From assembly GCF_900102055.1 (NCBI RefSeq), contig NZ_FNBA01000003.1, positions 248,001 through 312,000 on the forward strand: a DNA stretch of 64,000 nt, given 5' to 3'. Shown piece by piece: positions 44,206 to 52,653 of this stretch (the first letter of the stretch is position 1; every line of letters begins with the position of its first letter). The position numbers and the translations under genes are program-made. This DNA comes from Ulvibacter litoralis (GTDB taxonomy: Bacteria; Bacteroidota; Bacteroidia; Flavobacteriales; Flavobacteriaceae). The notes beneath the pieces were generated by a model. That model was not told the DNA's origin and searched no databases. It saw only the letters and a program-made list of their open reading frames with translations.

Positions 44206-45353
44206 TTGTATTTTTTATTAAAATAGTTTGCAATGATTTTATATAATCCAATTAAATCGACACTTACTACCACGATACTAATTATCACTTCTGGTTTGAA
44301 TAAAATATGGTGTTTGTACAACCATAATGAAAACCAAAGAAGGAGTACTGTAAAGAGTAGCTGTGTTAGTTTTTTACTCAACGTATAACTTGCTGGGTTT
44401 TTGGTGCTAGAAACCATGAAAATTGCCAGGAAGAAAAATGTTAGCACAGAAGAAATAAGCAATACAAGCCAAAAGGGAGTAGTGGCAATAAACTCTTCAT
44501 GCAATAACATATTAATAATATTTGCATGCACTAAAACACCAAACATATCGGGAGCGCTCTTACCTACTAGTCCTTTGTTTAAAGGAGTGAAAAATTTGTC
44601 TTCTATGTCGTAGTCACTTCCATGCGGCGTACCCAAATAGCCTAACAATACAATCTTATCTTTCAGAAAAGGAATGCGTTCTTGCTCCATGCATTCATCG
44701 TACGAAAATGTAAAAAAATCATCCTGCGTTCCTTGGTAGCTAATAGGGGTTGCCTTTTTAAGTCTTTGTTCTAATCTCTTGTTGTAATTAGAGTCGTTTT
44801 TAAAGGCTTTTGCGACTAGCGTGGAGAAAGAGTATTCTTTGGTGTTGTTTATCGTTTTAATGCCTTCAAACGTTCTAATTACATTGTTTTTACGGTCAAA
44901 GTTGAGGTTCGAATAGCCTAATTCATTTTTATTCTGGTTAAAGATAGGAGCATTATACACCCAATGGTCTGTAATAAACGCTTTGGAAAGGATGACGTTG
45001 TCTTCAGAAAAACTTTCAACCAAAAGCGAATCGATAAACGGTTCTCTTTCTTCAGCAAATATAATATCGAGTCCGATTACCTTAGGTTCTTGTTGTTTTA
45101 TATGCTGAAGGAGTTCGTAAATTTCAAGTCTGTCACGTTGTTCTATATTAACAATGACAATGTCTTTTAGCGGCTCCTTTTTCTCCATTCTTTCTGAATA
45201 ATACAAGTCTAGAAAAGAAAAATCTTTGAAGGCTCCCGTAAACGGATTGAAAATGGATAAGTTGAGAATAAGATTTGAAACACCCCATAGAAACACTAAG
45301 GACAACAAAAGACAAAGAAACGCATCTCTAAAAAGAAGTTTGGTTTTACTCAT
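44181..45353 (-). CDS. CHASE2-domain membrane protein without visible output domain
   Basis: This 390-residue protein has one membrane segment near residues 11-32, then an extracytoplasmic CHASE2 domain (about 40-270; YYSERMEKKEPLKDIVIVNIEQRDRLEIYELLQHIKQQEPKVIGLDIIFAEER, KDKIVLLGYLGTPHGSDYDIEDKFFTPLNKG), then three membrane segments (about 285-385). CHASE2 usually precedes a kinase or cyclase; here the protein ends after the membrane segments, so it needs a partner to pass on any signal. Overlaps with the channel gene (8 bp) and the FecR-like gene (25 bp) suggest these partners. Confidence 0.88.
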   Translation of the reverse strand: MSKTKLLFRDAFLCLLLSLVFLWGVSNLILNLSIFNPFTGAFKDFSFLDLYYSERMEKKEPLKDIVIVNIEQRDRLEIYELLQHIKQQEPKVIGLDIIFAEEREPFIDSLLVESFSEDNVILSKAFITDHWVYNAPIFNQNKNELGYSNLNFDRKNNVIRTFEGIKTINNTKEYSFSTLVAKAFKNDSNYNKRLEQRLKKATPISYQGTQDDFFTFSYDECMEQERIPFLKDKIVLLGYLGTPHGSDYDIEDKFFTPLNKGLVGKSAPDMFGVLVHANIINMLLHEEFIATTPFWLVLLISSVLTFFFLAIFMVSSTKNPASYTLSKKLTQLLFTVLLLWFSLWLYKHHILFKPEVIISIVVVSVDLIGLYKIIANYFNKKYKWKSYFFQ

Positions 45354-46059
45354 CTGAAGGTGTGTTTACTTTGGTCGATTTAGACAAGGCTGAAGCCACA
45401 ATTCCCGCTGGAACCGTAACAATACCTAAGCCAATGATAAGAAGGAAAAAAGTGAAAATTTTCCCTCCTAGTGTTATTGGATATACATCTCCATATCCTA
45501 CCGTTGTTAGGGTTGAGATAGCCCACCATAAACTATGAAATATGGAAGAAAATTTATCAGGTTGCGCTTCATTTTCAAAAAAGTAAATGCCCACTGCCGA
45601 TAAATACAGAAGGATGAGTGTGACTAATAAAAATAGAATAATCTCTTCTTTGGCCTCTTTCGCAGCATCTTTAAAATGATTGAGTGCTTTGTTGTAACGC
45701 ATCAATTTGAAGATTCTAAAAATTCGAAATACTCGAAATACGCGAATAGATCGTAAGTCTATACCCAAAGTGATGTAAAACGGAAGTATGGCTAGAAGGT
45801 CTATAATTCCGTAGAAACTAAAAATATAATGTAGTTTTTTAGGAGCGTAATACAGACGAAGTAGGTATTCTATAGAGAAAATAACAATGCAAAATACTTC
45901 AAAATAGCGCAATGCTTTTCTAACATCAGGACTTAAATCTGGAAGTGTTTCAATCGAAAAACTGACCAAAGAAAGAATAATAAGTATTTGGATAAAAAGA
46001 GCAAATTGCCTTCCTATCTTCGTATCAAGATTGGTTATCATGTTTTTTAAGTTGTGCAT
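45346..46059 (-). CDS. Voltage-gated-type potassium channel
   Basis: This 237-residue six-helix channel has a clear S4 voltage sensor with an Arg every third residue (RSIRVFRVFRIFRIFKLMR, about 103-121) and the K+ selectivity filter TTVGYGDVYP (about 188-197) before S6. No cytoplasmic ligand domain follows. It lies 26 bp after the metalloprotease gene and overlaps the CHASE2 gene. K+ flux as output of an envelope-stress system is possible. Confidence 0.92.
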   Translation of the reverse strand: MHNLKNMITNLDTKIGRQFALFIQILIILSLVSFSIETLPDLSPDVRKALRYFEVFCIVIFSIEYLLRLYYAPKKLHYIFSFYGIIDLLAILPFYITLGIDLRSIRVFRVFRIFRIFKLMRYNKALNHFKDAAKEAKEEIILFLLVTLILLYLSAVGIYFFENEAQPDKFSSIFHSLWWAISTLTTVGYGDVYPITLGGKIFTFFLLIIGLGIVTVPAGIVASALSKSTKVNTPSDE

Positions 46060-46085
46060 TATTGGGGTTGTTTAGCACTACTGTT

Positions 46086-47891
46086 TTACCATTTTCCTAA
46101 GCGAGTGAGGTAATTGATAGAATCTGCATGTCCTTGTCTGGCTGCTTTTTTCCACCAATCGTACGCTAGGTTTTTGTTTTTTGAAACACCTTTTCCTTTG
46201 TATAACATCCAACCTACTTTAAATTGAGAATGCGCATCTCCTTTTACAGCAGCTTCCATGTATAGCGAATAAGAATCGGCGTACATATCATTGTTAAAGT
46301 ACGAATCGGCTTTGACTATTTTCTTGGCAAGACTTTCAGAGTCGCTCTCAATCACTTCTTTTTTAACGACAGGCGTTGGTTTATTAGCATTCTTTTTTTC
46401 AATGTCGTTTAATTTTGAAAGTTCTGCGGTGGCTTCAGAAAGATTGTTTTCCTCTGCTTTTGTTAACCAGAAACGAGCGTTGTCAAGGTTTTTTACAACT
46501 CCAGTTCCATTCCTATACATAAGTCCTAATGCGTATTGTGCTTTCGCATTATTAGATTGTGCAGCTTTAATAAATAATTCGGCAGCCTTTGAAGCATTTG
46601 CCGTTGTTCCTTTTCCTTCAAATACTAAATACCCTAATAAATACTGTGCTTCTGTATTGTTGTTGTTCGCTAACGGAGAAAGTAGATCTACCGCTTTTGT
46701 GTACTCCTGATTTTGAATGTGTAATTCACTTTGTGTTATTGCTTCGGAAGGTGTTAAACCCGCTACTTCATTTTCGATTTTCTCGAATTCACTCGTTGCG
46801 ATGATTTCAATAATATCACGCTTTTTGTTTTCATCTGTAGATCGCGTTAAAAACTGATTTCCTAAACTAATGGCATTGTCGTATTCTTTGTTTTTGTAAT
46901 ACACTTTACTCAGGTTGTACACTACAAGAGGGTTTGCGAAGAAAGCAGTACTTTTAGAAGGTGATTCAGCATACAACGTGCTAATTTGCTTGATACGGTT
47001 AGATTTGTCTAATCCTTCAATGCTGAGGTAGTTAATGTACGAATCCATTGCTTTTTCTTCGTTCTCCATTCCGTAGTAACAAATAGCTTCAAAATAACGA
47101 ATGTCTTCTGTGTAGCCCTTGTAGTACTTCGGACCTCTTGCTAAACGCAATTGCTTTAATGTTTTTTGATAATCTTCCTTAGTTAAATTACTGCTAGACG
47201 AAAGTTTTTCGTCAATTTTAGAAACCAATATTTTAGCAATTTCACTTACTTCTTTGTCTTTTACCTGAATGGTAAGTTGTTTGTTCGAAATTGACTTCCA
47301 ACCTGCTTCTGCTTGTGCAGCTCTATCCGCTCTTGCAGGATGTGATGACGTAGCATTTGTGCCCATTTCATTAGTTACGGCTAATGTTTCTTCTAGAGTG
47401 GCGCCAAGATTTGCTAGAGCTCTTCCAGCAAAATAATCTGCTTCCAATTCAAATTTATGATTACTAGTACCATTGTTCAAACTATGACCGTTTAGATGGT
47501 GTCCAATTTCATGCGCTAATACAAATTGTCCAGACCAATCGTTAGACGTATCATCTACAATACTTTTCAACCATTCGGCATCATAAATAATGTATCTAAT
47601 TTCGTCTCCGTTTCTATTCGGAAGCATTTTTGCAATCGCATTGCTTATGTTAGAACACTGCTTTAATTGAAATCCACCGTTAGAAACTCCAGCAGTTTGT
47701 ACAATTTGATTTACAATATTTTCTACTTCTTTTGGCGTATCCATGAAGGCTGCTCCAGAGTACACCGATTTACAAATCTCATCTACTTCTTCTTCATCTT
47801 CTGCCAGGACTACATCTTGGAAATTTTGTGCAATAAGTATTGGGCTTGTTATGAAAAAGGCGAAAAACCAAATAAGCGCTAATTTTTTCAT
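46086..47891 (-). CDS. Secreted zinc metalloprotease (M48-like) with Sel1 repeats
   Basis: This 601-residue protein has signal peptide MKKLALIWFFAFFITSPILIAQ. The zinc site HEIGHHLNGHSL is near residue 127, and the third ligand region FELEADYFAGRAL comes about 20 residues later, then SSHPARADRA. The C-terminal third has Sel1-type repeats (AQYLLGYLVFEGKGTTANASKAAELFIKAA, AQYALGLMYRNGTGVVKNLDNARFWLTKA, SQFKVGWMLYKGKGVSKNKNLAYDWWKKAA), which bind other proteins. It lies 10 bp after the lipoprotein gene. Confidence 0.88.
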   Translation of the reverse strand: MKKLALIWFFAFFITSPILIAQNFQDVVLAEDEEEVDEICKSVYSGAAFMDTPKEVENIVNQIVQTAGVSNGGFQLKQCSNISNAIAKMLPNRNGDEIRYIIYDAEWLKSIVDDTSNDWSGQFVLAHEIGHHLNGHSLNNGTSNHKFELEADYFAGRALANLGATLEETLAVTNEMGTNATSSHPARADRAAQAEAGWKSISNKQLTIQVKDKEVSEIAKILVSKIDEKLSSSSNLTKEDYQKTLKQLRLARGPKYYKGYTEDIRYFEAICYYGMENEEKAMDSYINYLSIEGLDKSNRIKQISTLYAESPSKSTAFFANPLVVYNLSKVYYKNKEYDNAISLGNQFLTRSTDENKKRDIIEIIATSEFEKIENEVAGLTPSEAITQSELHIQNQEYTKAVDLLSPLANNNNTEAQYLLGYLVFEGKGTTANASKAAELFIKAAQSNNAKAQYALGLMYRNGTGVVKNLDNARFWLTKAEENNLSEATAELSKLNDIEKKNANKPTPVVKKEVIESDSESLAKKIVKADSYFNNDMYADSYSLYMEAAVKGDAHSQFKVGWMLYKGKGVSKNKNLAYDWWKKAARQGHADSINYLTRLGKW

Positions 47892-47901
47892 GGTGTTTTG
47901 T

Positions 47902-48444
47902 TTAATTAGTTAGTTGAAGTTTTAAAAAGGCAGCTAATTCTTCCGAAGCATTTACAACCTCTTGACCACTTCTATTTATAAAACCTATTTTGTAATTTTT
48001 TTTGTCGAATAATACTGATAAATCACATGTTTCAGCACAGAATTCAAATAGGGTAGTAGGATTAAAAGATGCTTTTGAGTTACCAGCAACAGGATAATTT
48101 TTGCTTTCTGAAACCATTTTTACAAAATCTGAAACGTGTGTTGTTTGAAGCGAATCTACTTTTGTTAATTTTCTACCGTATTCGTTCGTATGCGTATCAA
48201 TAAGTAAGCTGTCAACACGATAAATGTTGACAGCTTTGGTATTTTGAATATGATTCCATTTATCGGAACCAATAACTTCTTTTAATTGTATGGTTGCTAC
48301 AATTTTGGGTTCCACGTCCTTTTTAGTATCCTCCTTTTCGGGTTCGTCTTTTACAACATCTTGCGAGCTGTAGGTCATCGTGTCTTGGCTTTTACAACCA
48401 TAAACCGTTAGGATGAGAAATAAGAAGAGCGTGCACTTTTTCAT
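47902..48444 (-). CDS. Small lipoprotein of unknown function in the CHASE2/protease operon
   Basis: This 180-residue lipoprotein has lipobox LILTVYGCKSQ, with Cys at residue 17. The mature protein starts with an acidic, Lys/Glu-rich linker (residues 18-50) and then a small mixed domain. No family is recognised. Its start codon overlaps the stop of the papain-like protease by one base, so the two are translationally coupled and may act together, for example as an anchor or inhibitor. Confidence 0.65.
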   Translation of the reverse strand: MKKCTLFLFLILTVYGCKSQDTMTYSSQDVVKDEPEKEDTKKDVEPKIVATIQLKEVIGSDKWNHIQNTKAVNIYRVDSLLIDTHTNEYGRKLTKVDSLQTTHVSDFVKMVSESKNYPVAGNSKASFNPTTLFEFCAETCDLSVLFDKKNYKIGFINRSGQEVVNASEELAAFLKLQLTN

Positions 48445-49904
48445 TAGCTTCTTTTTATGTCTAACACCATCATTGCTAAAGAACCTTCTTTAAACTTTGA
48501 GGTGAACTTCATTTGGTCGGGTTGAAGCGTGATAACATCTTTGTCAATTAATTTATCATTAAAAATAACATAGAGTTTATCAAGTAACTCACCTTCCAAA
48601 GTATTCATTTGAGTGTTGATGCTTTCCGTGTCTAATTCTTCCAAAGAGAAAACTATGATGGTATAATCAGATTTTACATCACTGTTTAATCTGAAAAAGT
48701 ACTTTTCACCTGGAACGACAAGTTCCGATTCTGTATTGTCGAAGTACGGACTTACATTTTCTTCGTGCGGAAAAAGAACACCATTATCGCCTGCTGAATC
48801 TGCATAAAAAACATACATGTAAGAAGGCTGATCAACTTTGGCGTAAATTCTATATTTTGTTTCTTTTGGGTATGCCTGAAGCGTACGATAGTCACCAATA
48901 GTCTTTTCGTCTGTCTCATCTTCTTTTACGACATCTTGCCATCCTAAAACCGATTTTTTGAATTTGGTGTCACCTTTTGCAACTTGCATAGGTGCCCCGC
49001 CTTTTAATTCTAATCTAAGTTCTCCAGCAAGTGTTTGGTAAACCTCTTCAATAGGCTTCACTTTAGGAATCATCTCTAGGGCATAACGCGTGTAGGTAAC
49101 AAAATCTTCGTACTTGATCCAGAAGTATCCTGCATTTCCCCAATCGGTTCCCCAAGAGTTTACAATTTCGAAAGCACCACCATATTTTTCATCGTCAAAT
49201 CCAACCACTGTTAATGCGTGTCCGCCGCCTGTTCCTTGACCGTCTGGGATGTATAAGTTTTTAGTTACGTGTAAAGATTTTTCGACCATGAAACCAATAA
49301 TTACTGGGTTTCCTTTGTGAATTGCTCTTTTAACGTTTTCAATGCGTTCTAAGCTTGTTTCGGCTCCTGTAATCACACGATTGTAACGTTCTATAACGTT
49401 TTGTTTTGCCTTCTCTTTAACGGCTGAAGGGATGTTGTCGTCGCAGAATTGTGCTTCGGTGTAATCTTTAAAATAAGGAGAGCCATCGTTTGCTAATGAG
49501 TTCAGTGCTCTGTCTAAAGTTGCTCCTCTTTGGCAATTTACTCTGTTCTCTTCGCTAGCTGCATTGAGGTAAGTGAATATTGGCGAAAAAGCAATGTCAT
49601 TTATATCCTCTTGATTTGTTAACCCTAGTTGTTTTGCTTCCAAAATGGTGCGTCCATAGTAGGCACTTGCCCAGCCAGAGCAAGTTCCGTAGCCACCTTG
49701 ACTTCTTACTACTGGAACGTATTGTTTAATTGATGCACTTGAAATATCGGCAAGGTCATCGAAAAAAGATACGTTCTTAGGCTTTGATGGTATTTCGGCG
49801 TATGCCTCATCATCAAAATCTAGTCCAGTTGCAAATTCAGATTGTGCAATTAGTAGAGGACTAAAAAATAAGATAACAAATAAAGAGGTTATAAATGTTT
49901 TCAT
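48444..49904 (-). CDS. Secreted papain-like (C1) cysteine protease with DUF4384-like C-terminal domain
   Basis: This 486-residue protein has signal peptide MKTFITSLFVILFFSPLLIAQ. The catalytic set is complete: the oxyanion Gln and catalytic Cys in VVRSQGGYGTCSGWASAYYG (about residue 75), His in GGHALTVVGFDDE (about 228) and Asn in IVNSWGTDWGNAGYFWIKYEDF (about 248). The last 200 residues look like DUF4384 (YRIYAKVDQPSYMYVFYADSAGDNGVLFPHEE, PGEKYFFRLNSD), a domain often found in proteins with caspase or CHASE2 domains. It sits 16 bp after the lipoprotein gene at 49921. Confidence 0.88.
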   Translation of the reverse strand: MKTFITSLFVILFFSPLLIAQSEFATGLDFDDEAYAEIPSKPKNVSFFDDLADISSASIKQYVPVVRSQGGYGTCSGWASAYYGRTILEAKQLGLTNQEDINDIAFSPIFTYLNAASEENRVNCQRGATLDRALNSLANDGSPYFKDYTEAQFCDDNIPSAVKEKAKQNVIERYNRVITGAETSLERIENVKRAIHKGNPVIIGFMVEKSLHVTKNLYIPDGQGTGGGHALTVVGFDDEKYGGAFEIVNSWGTDWGNAGYFWIKYEDFVTYTRYALEMIPKVKPIEEVYQTLAGELRLELKGGAPMQVAKGDTKFKKSVLGWQDVVKEDETDEKTIGDYRTLQAYPKETKYRIYAKVDQPSYMYVFYADSAGDNGVLFPHEENVSPYFDNTESELVVPGEKYFFRLNSDVKSDYTIIVFSLEELDTESINTQMNTLEGELLDKLYVIFNDKLIDKDVITLQPDQMKFTSKFKEGSLAMMVLDIKRS

Positions 49905-49920
49905 AAAAGTTGTGTCTTGG

Positions 49921-50529
49921 TTATTGTCTTTCTGCTAAACCGTCTTCGTCATTAAAAAGCGTAGCACTCAAGTCTGAAGTACCTTCAATGTTTGGCACAA
50001 AAATATCTTGGTATCCTAGAATACCATCAAAAGTGATTCGACCAGAAAATACAGTTGCATTTGTTCCGGTAGCGCCGCTTCCTTTTACAATTACAGAAAA
50101 ATTACCAGCAGCATCTCCAGATATTAATCCAGATCCGCTTTCTTCAGAACTAACATTACCTTCAAGGTCAATTTGTCTTCCGTAGTAATTAATTGTTAAC
50201 GTTTCATTGTTTTGGTTTGAAAATGTAATGAACCAAGGAGTATAGTTACAACCAATATTCGCATTAGGATTGGTTGAGTTTACAGCGCAATAAGGATTTG
50301 CACTAAAGGTTCCTTCTAAGTTTACAGGTTCAGATCCAGGATTGATGTTTAGTCCTAAATCGCTCATTACATTGTACACTGGAGATGTAAGAAACTCTTC
50401 AATGTCTGCGCTAGATCCTGTAAAACCTAGGTCTCCACTTAAGTCTAAAAATGATACTTCAGATTCGGCACAAGACGAAATGCTTAGTGCTGTAAAAGCG
50501 ATCATTACTATGTATATAAATTTTTTCAT
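49921..50529 (-). CDS. Lipoprotein of unknown function in the CHASE2/protease operon
   Basis: This 202-residue lipoprotein has lipobox TALSISSCAES, with Cys at residue 20. The mature part is Ser/Thr/Gly/Asn-rich and mainly beta (NQNNETLTINYYGRQIDLEGNVSSEESG, AGNFSVIVKGSGATGTNATVFSGRITFDGILGYQDIF), which suggests a surface or periplasmic beta-sandwich. Two Cys residues (AVNSTNPNANIGCN region) may form a disulfide. I do not recognise a family. It is the second gene of the operon. Confidence 0.65.
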   Translation of the reverse strand: MKKFIYIVMIAFTALSISSCAESEVSFLDLSGDLGFTGSSADIEEFLTSPVYNVMSDLGLNINPGSEPVNLEGTFSANPYCAVNSTNPNANIGCNYTPWFITFSNQNNETLTINYYGRQIDLEGNVSSEESGSGLISGDAAGNFSVIVKGSGATGTNATVFSGRITFDGILGYQDIFVPNIEGTSDLSATLFNDEDGLAERQ

Positions 50530-50561
50530 TTGTCTAATTTTAGATGTTGATTTATTTAATT

Positions 50562-51269
50562 TTAAAAGATGCTATAACGTAATGAAAGGTTGAATTGCGC
50601 AATAAACTCGTAGTTTATTTTAGCTTCATCAACTTGATCTTCAACACCTAATAATTTTTCAGCATTAAATACAGCAGGAACGGTTTGTACATCTGCTCCT
50701 AAAAAGAAGTTATTTGCAAAACGCCATGTAGCTCTAAACCCTCCTGAAACGTAAGCGGAACTACCAAGTGTTTTATCTTCTACTGTTTCTTGAAAGGATA
50801 AGGCTCCAATTCCTATTAATGGTGAAATTTCAAAATTAGTCTCTGCTCTATCTCCTAATGGAATATCGTATTTTAAAGCTATAAAAGCATCATTTGCACG
50901 TAAATCCTGATCACCACTGATAATTGCATAATACGCAATGGTACCAAACCCAAAACCTGATGCATTAAAATCTGCATTCAATGCAACTCCTAAACCAGTA
51001 CCAAATAACTTTTCGTTGTTATTTTCTAATGTAGTAGTAGTAGCACCTTGCGTAAACTCAATGTTTGATATGTTTAAAGGAATAGGCATGAATAAAATTC
51101 CTATCGATTCTTCTTTAAATGTTTTAATTCTATCGTCGACAGCCATCCAAGTTGGGTTCTCTTCTATTTGCTCACCAGGGGAACTAGCAGCAGTAAGAAA
51201 TTCTTGTGCCATTATATTCGATGTTGCTAGCAACAAGGCGATTATAATTAGTGTTGAGATTTTTTTCAT
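50562..51269 (-). CDS. Outer-membrane beta-barrel protein, first gene of the CHASE2/protease operon
   Basis: This 235-residue protein has signal peptide MKKISTLIIIALLLATSNIMAQ and alternating strands (GLGVALNADFNASGFGFGTIAYYAI, AYVSGGFRATWRFANNFFLGADVQTV), ending with a Phe in QFNLSLRYSIF, the outer-membrane barrel signature. It is the promoter-proximal gene. Its leader carries the shared 25-bp palindrome and a TAAGTTTG -7 box on the minus strand. Confidence 0.78.
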   Translation of the reverse strand: MKKISTLIIIALLLATSNIMAQEFLTAASSPGEQIEENPTWMAVDDRIKTFKEESIGILFMPIPLNISNIEFTQGATTTTLENNNEKLFGTGLGVALNADFNASGFGFGTIAYYAIISGDQDLRANDAFIALKYDIPLGDRAETNFEISPLIGIGALSFQETVEDKTLGSSAYVSGGFRATWRFANNFFLGADVQTVPAVFNAEKLLGVEDQVDEAKINYEFIAQFNLSLRYSIF

Positions 51270-51325
51270 AAAGATTAGTGTTGGGTTAAATTTTCAGTCT
51301 GGTTTAAATTGTTTTTTTATGTTAA

Positions 51326-51380
51326 CAAACTTACTTTATATAGATATCGTAAAAAATACCCATTGTAGGGGATTTTTTAC
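51326..51380 (-). promoter_or_regulatory. Operon promoter with shared palindrome
   Basis: A near-perfect palindrome (arms GTAAAAAATACCC at 51349-51361 and GGGGATTTTTTAC at 51368-51380, 6-bp spacer) contains a 25-bp core (51354-51378) identical to that at 51873. The minus-strand -7 box TAAGTTTG is at 51326-51333, exactly 20 bp from the core. A NarL/LuxR-type dimer site is likely. Confidence 0.75.
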
Positions 51381-51455
51381 AAGCTTTAATCGTTTGGTTG
51401 TAAGTATGTTTCGAGGAATAAGATGTGAATTTCATCAAAGAGAGTGGTTACTTAT

Positions 51456-51839
51456 TTAGGCAAAAACTTTGTGTTGTATATATTGAAAAGATAATTTCTG
51501 TAGTTGCCCAGCTCCTTTGATGTTTAGTTTTTTAATGATGTTTTTTCGATGGGTACTTACAGTAGATTTGCTAATATTTAATTCGATAGCGATATCGTTG
51601 GAGTCGAGTCCCATTCCAATAAGTGTAAAGACTTCGTTTTCTCTTTTGCTTAATTTTAGGAGATTTCCTTCTTTACTTTTAGTAAGAAACACTAAATAAA
51701 TAACTTTTTCAACAAGGGCTTTGTTAGAAGAAATATGCTTTACAGCGTTAAATACATCTATTGTTTCCTCAAGACTTAGCGTTTTTGATTTTTTCTCAGC
51801 TTGATTTACAATCTGAACAATCTTTTGCAATACATCCAT
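51456..51839 (-). CDS. LuxR/NarL-type DNA-binding regulator
   Basis: This 127-residue regulator has a C-terminal GerE-type HTH (LSKRENEVFTLIGMGLDSNDIAIELNISKSTVSTHRKNIIKKLNIKGAGQLQKLSFQY, about residues 62-120). The N-terminal 60 residues are helical, with no receiver or ligand-binding domain, so it probably needs another signal or acts alone. Its -7 box TATATTTG (51845-51852) is so near that the message may be leaderless. Its promoter has the same palindrome as the operon next to it. It is the best candidate for the regulator of that operon. Confidence 0.88.
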   Translation of the reverse strand: MDVLQKIVQIVNQAEKKSKTLSLEETIDVFNAVKHISSNKALVEKVIYLVFLTKSKEGNLLKLSKRENEVFTLIGMGLDSNDIAIELNISKSTVSTHRKNIIKKLNIKGAGQLQKLSFQYIQHKVFA

Positions 51840-51844
51840 AGGGT

Positions 51845-51897
51845 CAAATATATCTGACCTAGGAGTGTTCTGAAATACCCATTGTAGGGGATTTTTT
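51845..51897 (-). promoter_or_regulatory. luxR promoter with shared palindrome
   Basis: The 25-bp core at 51873-51897 (AAATACCC, N6, GGGGATTTTTT) equals that at 51354-51378. The -7 box TATATTTG (51845-51852) is again exactly 20 bp away. This points to autoregulation. Confidence 0.75.
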
Positions 51898-51931
51898 GAA
51901 TGATTGCTTTTTTTAAATTTTTAAGAATGAG

Positions 51932-52120
51932 TTACTGTTTTACGTAACTTTTTATAAGTAGAAGAAGGCCAATGAAAACGACAAAGCCAATTAGGATCCA
52001 AAAACTTCCTTTGTAGTATTTTTTATGTAAGTTTTTATCTTTCCGATAGGTGAAAATCATTACAATAACGAAAGCAACAACGAAAAAAATCGCAAAAATT
52101 AATTGGTTAGGACTGAACAT
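51932..52120 (-). CDS. Small two-helix membrane protein
   Basis: The 62-residue protein has two membrane segments (about 6-24 and 40-58) linked by a basic loop (YRKDKNLHKKYYKGSF). Short proteins like this are conserved in Flavobacteriaceae without a known function. The gene runs the same way as luxR but lies upstream of its promoter, so it is a separate unit. Confidence 0.6.
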   Translation of the reverse strand: MFSPNQLIFAIFFVVAFVIVMIFTYRKDKNLHKKYYKGSFWILIGFVVFIGLLLLIKSYVKQ

Positions 52121-52245
52121 GCTTACGTAGTTTTATGAGCCACAAAAATAATATTAAATGCTTATATATTCAGTATTGATTTAATATTATTTATTTTCGA
52201 AATGTAAATTTAAAGAGAAATATTAATTAGTAAGTAAATAAGAAT

Positions 52246-52632
52246 ATGAAAAACAAAATAGCTGCCGTTCAGGAATTTCATGATGCGTTCGGATTAGGAA
52301 GTAAAAATAGTCCTGAAGCTGATTTAGGAATTAAGAAAAACTTGTTGCGCTATGAGTTAATGCGAGAAGAAAATGAAGAGTATCTAGAAGCTGCAAATGC
52401 AAATGATTTGGTGGAAGTTGCAGATGCATTAGGGGATATGCTTTATATTTTATGTGGTACGATTATAGAACACGGAATGCAGCATAAAATTGAGGAAGTA
52501 TTTAATGAAATACAGCGTAGTAACATGAGCAAATTAGGTGCAGATGGAAAACCTATCTATCGCGAAGATGGAAAGGTGTTAAAAGGGCCTAATTACTTTA
52601 AGCCGAACATCAAAGAAATACTTGAAAAGTAA
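52246..52632 (+). CDS. MazG-like NTP pyrophosphohydrolase
   Basis: This 128-residue all-alpha hydrolase has the metal-binding motif of the MazG superfamily, EExxE followed by ExxD (REENEEYLEAANANDLVEVADALGDMLYILCGT, about residues 42-74). It probably splits pyrophosphate from a nucleotide triphosphate as a housecleaning enzyme. The C-terminal half (MSKLGADGKPIYREDGKVLKGPNYFKPNI) is the conserved substrate-region tail of this subfamily. It stands alone and converges with ilvE. Confidence 0.88.
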   Translation: MKNKIAAVQEFHDAFGLGSKNSPEADLGIKKNLLRYELMREENEEYLEAANANDLVEVADALGDMLYILCGTIIEHGMQHKIEEVFNEIQRSNMSKLGADGKPIYREDGKVLKGPNYFKPNIKEILEK

Positions 52633-52653
52633 TAAATAGGGTTGGAGATCGAA

